A stretch of DNA of 9,496 bases from Pseudomonadota bacterium (GCA_900299205.1 OMIW01000106.1:1-9496); one strand, 5' to 3'; shown: positions 1-6,151, counted from the stretch's first letter. Notes: generated from the letters alone by a model not told the origin. A program made the numbers and translations.

Positions 1-4
1 GAGG

Positions 5-520
5 GTGGTCTCATCCGCACTCTACTCGGATTGGATGGAGTTTGCCGATTCCAATCGGTATCGACTCGGCGCCCTGGAGCGCATCTCACGCGTGCAGGAG
101 GTCATCTCGGAATGGGACGGCCCTCCGGAGTTGTTGCTTCAACTCAACGAGGCTTCCCGCCGGTTAGGCATTTTGTCTGATAAGGCGGCAGTCTTCAAGG
201 GGGGGTACTCAACGGAATCGACCTGGTCAGAGGTCATTCGTAAAGGTCGGGATCGCCGCCTGAAAGAAGCTGACCTCTATGGGTGGGCCTTCCAGGTGGA
301 GAGTCTCGTTTCGCCAATTGAGTCGTTCATGGAGAAGGTTGGAACCGCCCCTCCCGTAGAACCGGCTGGGATCGCTTTCGGGTCAAACGGCGGCGATCTA
401 GTCAAGTTCTGGGAAAATACCGAGAGATGGAACCGCGCAGTCAAGTGTCTACGGCGCGAGCTTCCCAAGCCTCGGAGAATACGCGGCAGGTTTAGTTGGC
501 GTCACCCTCACCACGTGTGA
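5..520 (+). CDS. Hypothetical protein, possibly 5'-truncated
   Basis: I do not recognise this 171-residue protein. The reading frame is open to the left edge and the first possible start is a GTG at position 5, so the true start may lie outside the window. The product looks soluble: there is no hydrophobic segment or signal peptide. The first half is rich in predicted helix with many Arg, Glu and Leu residues. The middle carries several Trp residues, and the C-terminus (about residues 148-171) is strongly basic, with an Arg/His-rich tail. No catalytic motif or metal-binding pattern is visible. It converges with the ammonium transporter gene; the 255-bp gap between them holds hairpins. The length and clean open frame argue for a real gene, but there is no family support. 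Confidence 0.55.
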   Translation: MVSSALYSDWMEFADSNRYRLGALERISRVQEVISEWDGPPELLLQLNEASRRLGILSDKAAVFKGGYSTESTWSEVIRKGRDRRLKEADLYGWAFQVESLVSPIESFMEKVGTAPPVEPAGIAFGSNGGDLVKFWENTERWNRAVKCLRRELPKPRRIRGRFSWRHPHHV

Positions 521-534
521 GAGGTCGCACCCAA

Positions 535-564
535 GGAACGGCGCATCGTAGCATGCGTCGTTCC
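535..564. repeat. 12-bp inverted repeat 3' of the hypothetical gene
   Basis: Positions 535-546 and 553-564 form a 12-bp stem with one G-T pair and a 6-base loop, 14 bp after the stop codon at 520. No T-run follows on the + strand, so it is not a standard intrinsic terminator. It could mark the 3' end of the upstream transcript or be a remnant repeat. Its left arm (540-549) can also pair perfectly over 10 bp with 632-641. Confidence 0.5.
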
Positions 565-692
565 CCAATCTCTTTGGCTCAAAGACGAAGAAATTCGCGG
601 CTTCCTCAGTTTTGAGCGTGCCCATGGAAGAACGATGCGCCAGAGCATGGGTCACCCCCTCGCTTAAGGATGCCGGAGTAGTAGGGCGATCG

Positions 693-742
693 AAATAAAA
701 CACCCCAAACAACACCGGAAAGAATCCGATGCCATTTGGGGT
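693..742 (-). terminator. Intrinsic terminator of amt
   Basis: Read on the minus strand, ACCCCAAA (742-735) pairs with TTTGGGGT (709-702). Nested inside, CATCGG (731-726) pairs with CCGGTG (718-713) around a 7-base loop. The stem is followed directly by GTTTTATTT (701-693), a T-rich tail. It begins 33 bp after the amt stop codon. Both stems are seen directly in the sequence; the terminator role is inferred. Confidence 0.8.
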
Positions 743-775
743 TCGTTGCAAAGAACCTCATTTTTAAGAAACTTC

Positions 776-2101
776 TCAGCCTGAGAGAGCCTCCCCGTGC
801 TGGGTGCTGTCCAGCCCCTCAGTTTCTTCTTCCTCGGAGGGTCTGACCCCCACCAGCAGATCGATCACCCTGATGATTGCGAAGGTCATGGCGAAACAGA
901 ATCCTGCCACGATACCGGCCGCCTTCAGCTGGATCAGAAACAACGCCATACCACCATCTGCACCTGCAGCATTCACGGCCTTGCTGGCGCAAACGCCCGT
1001 CATCAATACTCCAAGCGTCCCCGCAACTCCGTGGCACGCGAACACGTCAAGAGTATCGTCCACTGAGGACCGGGAACGAAGGGTCGCAACGATATACGAA
1101 GCTGCCCCGGCAAGAGCCCCGATCAACAGCGAGGAGTTGATAGTGACAAAACCGCCGGCAGGCGTTATGGCAATGAGTCCCACAACCATGGCGATACACA
1201 CACCCATCACGCTCGGCTTTCCTCTGTGGTACCACTCCAGGGCCATCCAGACCGTCGCTGCGGCAGCGGTTGCGAAATGGGAGTTCGTGAAGACCACCGA
1301 AGCCAGCTCATTGGAGCCTACTGCAGATCCAGCATTAAAACCGAACCAACCAAACCACAGCATCCCCGTGCCAAGAACCACGAGAGCCATGTTTGCAGGA
1401 GTTGTCGTCACCTTCTTAAAATCGACCCTCGGACCAATAGCGAGGGCTGCCGCAAGAGCAGAGGTACCCGCGGAAAGGTGAACCACCAATCCTCCAGCGA
1501 AATCTAGTGCTCCCTGCGTTCGCAACATCCCGCCAACTCCCCAGACCCAATGGGCCAGCGGCGAGTAGACAAGCAAGGACCAGAGGACGATGAACAAAAG
1601 ATAAGCCTTGAATTTCATGCGCTCGGCGAATGCCCCTGAAATCAAAGCCGGAGTGATAACTGCAAACATGCACTGAAAGGTCATGAAGAGGTCATGAGGA
1701 ATTGTGCCCGCATAGTCAGCATTCGGAGCTCCGCCCACGCCATTCATAAAGGCCCAATCAAATCCACCAATCCAACCGCCATGGGTTGGTCCGAAAGCAA
1801 GCGAGTACCCCACGACAAACCAGACCAACGAGATGACCGGGAGTGCAATGAGGGATTGCATCAAGGTGGCAACGACATTCTTGGTTCGCACCATTCCCCC
1901 GTAGAAGAATGCAAGTCCGGGCGTCATGAAAAGGACCAGCGCAGTACTGATCATCATCCACGCTGAATCACCAGGATTTACAACGGGTGCAGCCGTTGCT
2001 GTCGAGGTAGCCACTGCCACTTCCTCGGCAAATGCCGAGAGGCTGGCAAGAGTTGCGATCAATGTCGCAGAAATAAGCGAAAGTCTTGAAATGAGCCTCA
2101 A
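776..2101 (-). CDS. amt: Ammonium transporter (Amt/AmtB family)
   Basis: Ammonium channel of the Amt/Rh family, which forms trimers in the cytoplasmic membrane and takes up ammonium. The 441-residue product starts with a cleavable signal peptide (about residues 1-25, SAFA then EE), as in E. coli AmtB. The key positions align with AmtB at a constant offset: Phe146 and Phe255 for the phenylalanine gate, Ser259 for the recruitment site, Asp200, and the pore twin histidines His208 and His357. About eleven membrane helices span residues 47-419. The cytoplasmic tail (420-441) keeps the Glu-rich and HGE pattern that binds PII/GlnK in other bacteria. The start is a TTG at 2101, preceded by an AGGGAG ribosome site 7-8 bp away; this start gives the complete signal peptide. 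No glnK gene lies on either side, which is unusual because glnK-amtB pairing is common. No sigma-54 promoter of the TGGCAC-N5-TTGC type was found upstream. Confidence 0.97.
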   Translation of the reverse strand: MRLISRLSLISATLIATLASLSAFAEEVAVATSTATAAPVVNPGDSAWMMISTALVLFMTPGLAFFYGGMVRTKNVVATLMQSLIALPVISLVWFVVGYSLAFGPTHGGWIGGFDWAFMNGVGGAPNADYAGTIPHDLFMTFQCMFAVITPALISGAFAERMKFKAYLLFIVLWSLLVYSPLAHWVWGVGGMLRTQGALDFAGGLVVHLSAGTSALAAALAIGPRVDFKKVTTTPANMALVVLGTGMLWFGWFGFNAGSAVGSNELASVVFTNSHFATAAAATVWMALEWYHRGKPSVMGVCIAMVVGLIAITPAGGFVTINSSLLIGALAGAASYIVATLRSRSSVDDTLDVFACHGVAGTLGVLMTGVCASKAVNAAGADGGMALFLIQLKAAGIVAGFCFAMTFAIIRVIDLLVGVRPSEEEETEGLDSTQHGEALSG

Positions 2102-2272
2102 AGTGTATCTCCCTTTTAAAGCACAACTTCACCCGCTGGGGGTCATGGTTCAAGTCATAACAGTACAAGAAAATACGCCTGAACCGTACCCCTTTTTTTT
2201 CGAGTCTGATTGATCTAACAAATCCTCCGTGTCAATTCAGTGACGATCAGACCAACGGGATGAGCGTCCGGG

Positions 2273-2457
2273 GCGAGCATGCGCGCATGGATGGGGCCGA
2301 TTTGGATTTTTCAAATGGCGTATTTCCCTCACCTGCCGTCTACCGAGGCAGCGGTGGTAAATAATTTAAGAAAGAAGACGAATTGGTCGTTACTTACTAA
2401 GACGGCCCTCTTAGGCTCGCTGGAGTTGGGCCAAGTCCCCGCTTTTGAGCCTTTTTT
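2273..2457 (+). promoter_or_regulatory. Candidate structured leader or small RNA upstream of receiver gene
   Basis: The 406-bp gap between amt and the receiver gene has no convincing gene, but on the + strand it holds a row of hairpins. One is at 2296-2319 (GCC-g-ATTTG with CAAATGGC). A second is at 2330-2356 (CACCTGCC with GGCA-gc-GGTG). The third is a terminator-like hairpin at 2413-2457, whose tail ends 50 bp before the receiver start. GCGAGC at 2273-2278 is complementary to GCTCGC at 2415-2420, which overlaps the terminator's left arm, so an antiterminator pairing is possible. I do not recognise a known riboswitch class. No good + strand promoter was identified. An alternative reading is a short independent RNA. 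This is inference from base pairing only. Confidence 0.35.
2413..2457 (+). terminator. Terminator-like hairpin before receiver gene
   Basis: AGGCTC (2413-2418) pairs with GAGCCT (2447-2452), and a T-run extends to 2457. The 28-base loop can form a further GGG/CCC pairing. The long loop and six-base outer stem make this weaker than the other terminators in the window. The hairpin lies inside a 65-codon open frame (2279-2476), which argues against that frame being a gene. Confidence 0.45.
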
Positions 2458-2507
2458 AGCGAAGTTGGTGAGCTGAGCGAGGGGTGGCAGATTAAGAGGG
2501 CGAGGCG

Positions 2508-2906
2508 ATGCCGGAAGGTTCGATTTCACGACGAGGGATGCGCATTTTGATAGTCGAGGACATGACGTCCATTCGGCGACTGGTGCGAAACCAGCTTGTC
2601 TCGCTTGGCTTCACGGCTATCGAGGAGGCCCGCGATGGAGATGAGGCGCTGCAAAAGTTAAAAATTGAAAAATTCTCAGCGATTATATCTGATATCCACA
2701 TGCCGGGGATGTCGGGATTTCAGTTATTGGAACGGGTGAGGACAACACCTCCTCACGATAAAACACCCTTTATTTTGCTCACCAGCCAGTCTGATAAGGA
2801 GAGCGTGATTCGAGCCAGAGATGCCGGCGTTTCCTGCTATCTCGCCAAGCCATTCACTACTGAAATGCTTGAATCGCGGCTGGTGCTGGTGCTGGGTGTC
2901 AAGTAA
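2508..2906 (+). CDS. CheY-like single-domain response regulator
   Basis: A 132-residue stand-alone phosphoreceiver domain with no output domain. The expected residues are present: acidic pair Glu17-Asp18, phosphoacceptor Asp62 in SDIHMPG, switch Thr92, Tyr111 and Lys114 in the AKPF turn. They match E. coli CheY Asp12/13, Asp57, Thr87, Tyr106 and Lys109 with a constant offset of 5. In this family a sensor histidine kinase phosphorylates the Asp, and the protein acts by contacting a partner such as the flagellar motor or another signalling protein. No kinase, chemotaxis or flagellar gene is visible here, so the partner is unknown. The start at 2508 has a GAGGG-type site upstream at a usable distance. 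The alternative Met11 (2538) has GAGGG abutting the ATG, which is too close. A 10-residue basic leader precedes the usual receiver start. Confidence 0.93.
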   Translation: MPEGSISRRGMRILIVEDMTSIRRLVRNQLVSLGFTAIEEARDGDEALQKLKIEKFSAIISDIHMPGMSGFQLLERVRTTPPHDKTPFILLTSQSDKESVIRARDAGVSCYLAKPFTTEMLESRLVLVLGVK

Positions 2907-3240
2907 CAGGGCAAAGTGATGCGACCATGAGCCTCTCGGGGACTCGGGGAGGGCTTCCAGATCCTGATCGAGGGCGATTCTCTCAGCAAGTGCCGCTCTT
3001 TGCCGTAAATTCGGAGCCCCTACACGATTTAGCTTAGAAACAGGGAAGTTCGGCCGGAGAAGTTGTCGGCTCGACCCATCGATGGAATTCGGATTAAAGC
3101 CTCCCATCTTTTCGTTTCGGCAAACCGAGCATCCTTTTTGCAAATCGGTGCCACTTATCCAGTCGACGCTCCTGATGGTTAAAGCCTCTCCTCTTCTGTC
3201 AATGTTCGGGGACAAGATAAGAAGAGGAGAGATACCTTAA
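2907..3240. other. Gene-free stretch between receiver and ferredoxin genes
   Basis: No credible gene was found in these 334 bases. They hold a weak 6-bp hairpin just after the receiver gene (2932-2952, no T-run), a 10-bp direct repeat TTAAAGCCTC at 3094-3103 and 3179-3188, a small TCGG-CAAA-CCGA hairpin near 3117-3128, and the strong inverted repeat near the ferredoxin stop. A minus-strand frame of 163 codons (2724-3215) covers much of it, but it overlaps the receiver gene on the opposite strand and resembles no known family. Confidence 0.6.
3186..3231 (-). terminator. 12-bp inverted repeat at the ferredoxin 3' end, probable terminator
   Basis: CTCTCCTCTTCT (3186-3197) and AGAAGAGGAGAG (3220-3231) are a perfect 12-bp inverted repeat with a 22-base loop. 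It starts 9 bp beyond the ferredoxin stop on the minus strand. Only TTT follows on that strand, so intrinsic termination would be weak. A role in 3'-end protection or Rho-dependent termination is equally possible. The arms have strong purine/pyrimidine strand bias. Confidence 0.5.
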
Positions 3241-3576
3241 CTATCCTTTGGCGGTTACCCGCATCGCATCAAGCTGACTGTCCGAAAGCCCCGCCACGGC
3301 ATCGGCATTAAGCTGGATAAACTCCTTCATATCGGCGGGCACACCGGTGTCTTCATAGATGGCCTCTACGGGACACTCCGTCTCGCAGGCACCACAATTA
3401 ATACACTCGTCCGGGTTGATGATCAGCATGCCCGGATCATCATCGCTCTTGGCTTTTCGTCCATATTTGTCGTTGAGTGCGGGGTCGCTCAGATTATAAA
3501 AACAATCGACAGGACACACTTCGACACACGACCGATCCTTGGTTCCGATGCACTTGGAAGTAATGACATACGCCAT
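3241..3576 (-). CDS. fdxA: Seven-iron (3Fe-4S/4Fe-4S) ferredoxin
   Basis: A 111-residue soluble electron carrier. Its cysteines match the 7Fe ferredoxin pattern of Azotobacter ferredoxin I: Cys9, Cys17 and Cys68 would hold the 3Fe-4S cluster, and Cys21, Cys58, Cys61 and Cys64 the 4Fe-4S cluster. Cys25 corresponds to the extra, non-ligating cysteine of that protein. About 20 residues more than in the Azotobacter protein separate the two cysteine groups (residues 26-57, acidic and Gly/Lys containing), as in several longer bacterial ferredoxins. The C-terminal tail is helical and ends in Lys-Gly. The start at 3576 has GAGGTG a few bases upstream on the minus strand. The gene stands alone, with a tRNA gene divergent behind it, so its redox partner cannot be read from context. 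The symbol follows common usage for this family; the physiological role is not established. Confidence 0.93.
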   Translation of the reverse strand: MAYVITSKCIGTKDRSCVEVCPVDCFYNLSDPALNDKYGRKAKSDDDPGMLIINPDECINCGACETECPVEAIYEDTGVPADMKEFIQLNADAVAGLSDSQLDAMRVTAKG

Positions 3577-3749
3577 GAAGACACCTCAAAGCCTAACGCT
3601 AGGAAAATAAAGATAAGGGGAGCACAACCACCTGGCCGACCTTTTGTCCTCGAACAATCTTGCACAACGGCCAAGAATCAGGGGTTGGTTTAGCCCCCTA
3701 CTGTACCAATCTATCCGACTAAAGCTCAACCCTTAACAATCAGCCCCCC

Positions 3750-3778
3750 TTGAAATGATGGATTAAACCGGGTATATA
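3750..3778 (+). promoter_or_regulatory. Sigma-70-type promoter of tRNA-Cys
   Basis: TTGAAA (3750-3755) and TATATA (3773-3778) are separated by exactly 17 bp. The -10 box ends 11 bp before the first tRNA base, so transcription would start about 5 bases upstream of the mature 5' end. This is the best housekeeping promoter in the window. Confidence 0.75.
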
Positions 3779-3789
3779 AGCTACCAAAT

Positions 3790-3862
3790 GGCCCGATAGC
3801 CAAGTTGGCTAAGGCAGCGGTTTGCAAAACCGCGATCGCCGGTTCGAATCCGGCTCGGGCCT
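3790..3862 (+). tRNA. tRNA-Cys (anticodon GCA)
   Basis: A complete cloverleaf folds by eye. The 7-bp acceptor stem is GGCCCGA (3790-3796) with TCGGGCC (3855-3861). The D arm starts with GCC and pairs with GGC, and its loop contains the GG pair. The anticodon stem GCGGT/ACCGC closes the loop TTGCAAA, giving anticodon GCA. The variable region is GATC, and the T arm is GCCGG/CCGGC with loop TTCGAAT. The discriminator base at 3862 is T, the U73 identity element for cysteine tRNAs. CCA is not encoded, so it must be added after transcription. The likely G15-C48 pair is the form common outside E. coli. No clear terminator follows, so the downstream membrane protein gene could share the transcript. 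Confidence 0.97.
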
Positions 3863-3956
3863 TTCTGTCGTCACCCCTCGAATCGATCCTAATTTCTCCA
3901 TCAACCTCGTTCGCGCATGCGGACAGGCGATTTGAGAAGAATCAGCGGCCCCGTAC

Positions 3957-4361
3957 ATGTCCATCACTTTCTACAAAATTCTCCATCTTGCCGCGGCGCT
4001 CTCCCTCTTTGCGGTCCTCGGTGGCGTTCTGATGACAGCGGCAAACGGCATCGACAAGGAGAAAAACCGGTGGCGGAAAAAAGCGGCTATAATTCATGGC
4101 GTGGGGCTTCTCATCCTCTTTGTATCGGGGTTTGGCCTCCTAGCCAAAAACGGGCTCGCTTTCCCCGCATGGGCTATCATCAAAATGGTGCTGTGGCTCA
4201 TTCTTGGCGCTCTCCTTCCTTTCGCTTACCGCCAGGCGAGGCGAGCGACCACCTCAGGGGATAACGCCGTAGACGAAAAAGCCGGCGACCTTCTCTGGTG
4301 GCTGCTGCTGGGGGTTGGCTTTCTTGCGGCGTATGTGGGAGTGTCTTGGCGCGGTTGGTAG
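3957..4361 (+). CDS. Small four-helix integral membrane protein
   Basis: A 134-residue protein with four probable membrane helices at about residues 5-27, 43-63, 70-91 and 111-130. They are joined by a basic loop (33-42, Lys/Arg rich) and a hydrophilic loop (93-110). The arrangement of His10 in helix 1, His47 in helix 2 and Lys76 in helix 3 recalls SirB/CopD-like small membrane proteins, but I cannot assign a family. Paired histidines in helices could bind haem or metal; that is speculation. An in-frame stop at 3933 leaves ATG 3957 as the practical start. Its ribosome site is poor, with only GAGAAGAA well upstream. A 7-bp inverted repeat (CGGTTGG 4352-4358, CCAACCG 4372-4378) spans the stop codon and may help end the transcript, but it has no clear T-run. 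The 271 bp that follow are pyrimidine-rich and hold no evident gene. Confidence 0.78.
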   Translation: MSITFYKILHLAAALSLFAVLGGVLMTAANGIDKEKNRWRKKAAIIHGVGLLILFVSGFGLLAKNGLAFPAWAIIKMVLWLILGALLPFAYRQARRATTSGDNAVDEKAGDLLWWLLLGVGFLAAYVGVSWRGW

Positions 4362-4632
4362 GACACTTTCGCCAACCGTAATCCGGTTATTTGTGCCCAT
4401 CCTCCCACCTCCTCGTCACATAACCTCTTTGCTATCCTCGCTTCCTCGCCTCTCCCCCTCTGTGACTCAGGGTACCTTCGCTCTCAATGGAAGCTGGGCT
4501 CTTGCTCTCGCAATCAGAATTCTCATCAAAGCCCCTGCCTCATATATTGCGCCTCATCGACCAAACCGCAGGGGGGCCGGTTGCAAAGTGAACGGCGGTT
4601 TCCTAGGATAGCTCATCCGAAAAGGTTAACAG

Positions 4633-4944
4633 ATGGCACGGTTTAAACTTGATCTGGAGCAGCTCTCTCGCTTGCTCCCGACAGTCGAAACGAAAGAGTC
4701 CTTCAGCAACGGAGAGGAGGTACGTCACGTTACCGTGAAGGGCCCGTTCGTGACCATTCCTATAGAGGTCAGGACAGCAGTCGCGGCCGCCCCTATCGAT
4801 GCGGGAGGTGATGTGAGGTTGAGTCGCGCAGGCTTTACTCACAAGGCCTTCCTCGCCGGACCGATGGGTCGGTTCAGTTTGTCCGTGGGAATTGCCCCTC
4901 AGCTGGACAATCCCAGGCAATCCGAACCCACCGCTTACGAATGA
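4633..4944 (+). CDS. Conserved-looking small protein of unknown function
   Basis: I do not recognise this 103-residue protein. It has no membrane segment and no cysteine. The N-terminus is helical (about 1-17), followed by a region of alternating hydrophobic residues that would suit beta strands (32-95, with Gly and Pro turns). Three facts support a real gene. An AAAAGG ribosome site lies 7 bp before the ATG. A strong intrinsic terminator begins 29 bp after the stop. The antisense frame on the other strand would be crossed by that terminator's transcript. It is probably a single-gene unit, since 271 bp separate it from the membrane protein gene. Function cannot be inferred. Confidence 0.65.
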   Translation: MARFKLDLEQLSRLLPTVETKESFSNGEEVRHVTVKGPFVTIPIEVRTAVAAAPIDAGGDVRLSRAGFTHKAFLAGPMGRFSLSVGIAPQLDNPRQSEPTAYE

Positions 4945-4972
4945 CGCTTCGTGATCCACTCCGGTTTCTACC

Positions 4973-5008
4973 CGGGAAGGGCCGCCTTGTGCACCCTTCC
5001 CGTTTTTT
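4973..5008 (+). terminator. Strong intrinsic terminator of the 103-aa gene
   Basis: CGGGAAGGG (4973-4981) pairs perfectly with CCCTTCCCG (4994-5002) around a 12-base loop and is followed at once by six T residues (5003-5008). The T-run abuts the stop codon of the convergent xseB. On the minus strand the hairpin lacks a T-tail, so it acts mainly on + strand transcription. Confidence 0.92.
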
Positions 5009-5280
5009 CATACAACCTCACTTCCATCAATCCGTAACACCCGAACTCTCTCCTCCGCCTGGCTCAGCAACCCTCTTAGGTGATTCAGAAGGAGGCTGCC
5101 GACTTCGTATGATTGAACGGCTTGATCGAGCGGAATATCGCCACTCTCGACCTGGGCCACTAGCTCCTGAAGCAATTCCTGTCCCTCCTCAAATTTTAGC
5201 GGTGAAATGAGCGCCATCGGCTCCTTTGCCGACATCAATTCGGGTATTGTTGCTGGTTTTGCTGAACTGTTTTTTGCCAT
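5008..5280 (-). CDS. xseB: Exodeoxyribonuclease VII small subunit
   Basis: Small subunit of exonuclease VII, a cytoplasmic enzyme that degrades single-stranded DNA from both ends in repair; several XseB copies bind one XseA. The 90-residue protein has the family core from about Phe30. A helix begins FEEGQELLQEL, then the turn SGDIPLDQA (46-54), then a second helix ending AEERVRVL (75-82). These form the antiparallel coiled hairpin typical of XseB. The N-terminal 29 residues, rich in Ala, Ser, Lys and Pro, are an extension beyond the core. The start at 5280 is preceded by AAGGA seven bases upstream, which favours it over the internal Met16 and Met22. xseA is not in the window, so the two subunits are not adjacent here. 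The gene is divergent from the nuclease gene across a palindrome-rich gap. Confidence 0.9.
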   Translation of the reverse strand: MAKNSSAKPATIPELMSAKEPMALISPLKFEEGQELLQELVAQVESGDIPLDQAVQSYEVGSLLLNHLRGLLSQAEERVRVLRIDGSEVV

Positions 5281-5362
5281 CTCATATTCCTTATCTTCGT
5301 GGCTCTCGTTTTCTCAGTCACCTCCCTGACGCGCCACCCTCACCTTCTCCATCTTCCTCTCC

Positions 5363-5392
5363 CAACGTTGGTATACCATGATCTCGCGAGAT
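5363..5392. promoter_or_regulatory. Palindrome cluster in the xseB/nuclease divergent gap
   Basis: Three perfect palindromes follow one another: CAACGTTG (5363-5370), TGGTATACCA (5369-5378) and ATCTCGCGAGAT (5381-5392). On the minus strand GTGACA (5396-5391) and TATACC (5374-5369) are spaced by 16 bp, so the palindromes may lie within an xseB promoter. Such placement suits operator sites, but no regulator is known. Confidence 0.4.
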
Positions 5393-5437
5393 GTCACCAA
5401 TCCCGCCATGAGCACCTTTTAGCTAACTCCCCGCTTT

Positions 5438-6103
5438 ATGAGCCGACCACGCCGCCGCAACTCTGTCCCGCATTATCGCCTCTTGAGCGCACTCCCGCTA
5501 TCGATTCGTCGGCTCCTCATCGCTGCGACCGTCATCGCTTCTGCCTTTGGACTCATTCCTCATAGGCCCTCCGAACTTCCCCATTCTCCTCATGCTGAGA
5601 ATAATGCTCACGCAGAGGAACTGAAACTTGTACCCCTTCTGTCAATCGTCGATGGAGACACCGTATACCTCCAGTTTCCCCACGGGAAGGAATCGGTGCG
5701 CCTTATTGGAATAGACACCCCTGAATCGCGAGAGAATCAACGCGCTTATCGTCAGGCCGAAGAGTATAGAGTTCCTCTAAAAACGATCCTCTCCCTCGGA
5801 AAAGCGGCGACTCGCCACCTCAACACTCTTGTCCCCCGAGGCTCTCGAGTTTCAGTCTCATACGATCAGGTCAAAAGGGATAAATATGGCCGTCTTCTCG
5901 CGTACCTATATCGCAGTGATGGCACGATGCTCAATCAGCAGATGATTGTTGATGGATTTGCCGCGCCACTGTCGATTAAACCGAACACCAGATACGCTAC
6001 ATCGTTTGCAGAGCATGCTGAGAGGGCTCACCGAGCGCAAAAAGGTATCTGGCAACATATAAAACCGCCAAGGCCGGGGGTGCTAAATGAGCATCGGCGA
6101 TAA
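5438..6103 (+). CDS. Staphylococcal-nuclease-like (thermonuclease) protein, membrane-anchored or secreted
   Basis: A 221-residue protein with an SNase domain at about residues 64-208. Members of this family are calcium-dependent nucleases that cut DNA and RNA. The metal ligands are present as Asp74 (VDGDT), Asp93 and Thr94. The catalytic residues are Arg88 and Glu96 (RLIGIDTPE) and Arg152 (DKYGR); these correspond to Asp21, Asp40, Thr41, Arg35, Glu43 and Arg87 of the S. aureus enzyme. It is therefore probably active. The N-terminus is basic (Arg-rich, 1-25) followed by a hydrophobic segment (about 26-40), a signal anchor or signal peptide that would place the domain outside the cytoplasmic membrane. 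The ribosome site before ATG 5438 is weak. It leads a same-strand run, with 48 bp to the hydratase homologue. Likely roles are extracellular nucleic acid degradation or nutrient scavenging. Confidence 0.9.
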   Translation: MSRPRRRNSVPHYRLLSALPLSIRRLLIAATVIASAFGLIPHRPSELPHSPHAENNAHAEELKLVPLLSIVDGDTVYLQFPHGKESVRLIGIDTPESRENQRAYRQAEEYRVPLKTILSLGKAATRHLNTLVPRGSRVSVSYDQVKRDKYGRLLAYLYRSDGTMLNQQMIVDGFAAPLSIKPNTRYATSFAEHAERAHRAQKGIWQHIKPPRPGVLNEHRR

Positions 6104-6151
6104 GCCCCAATAACGACGATGATTGACCGATCACCTTAAGAGAGCTATCCG

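Noticed and set aside
449-751. 100-codon minus-strand open frame directly downstream of amt
   Set aside because: Its proposed TTG start is followed at once by the amt terminator hairpin and T-rich tail (742-693), and its 3' end overlaps the hypothetical gene on the other strand. No family likeness.
804-1481. 225-codon + strand open frame
   Set aside because: Lies wholly antisense inside amt, which is certain; its sequence resembles no protein family.
2230-2235. TTGACA on the minus strand as an amt -35 box
   Set aside because: No acceptable -10 hexamer lies 15-19 bp further on, so I do not call a promoter.
2279-2476. 65-codon + strand open frame before the receiver gene
   Set aside because: It runs through the terminator-like hairpin at 2413-2457 and has no ribosome site or family likeness.
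2724-3215. 163-codon minus-strand open frame
   Set aside because: Overlaps 183 bp of the well-supported receiver gene on the opposite strand and has the low-complexity look of a shadow frame. The 12-bp inverted repeat covers its start.
3645-3660. TTGT-N6-ACAA dyad upstream of the ferredoxin gene
   Set aside because: Only four bases per arm match, which is expected often by chance; no known operator is recognised.
4603-4959. 118-codon minus-strand open frame
   Set aside because: Antisense to the 103-aa gene, which has the better ribosome site and a dedicated terminator.
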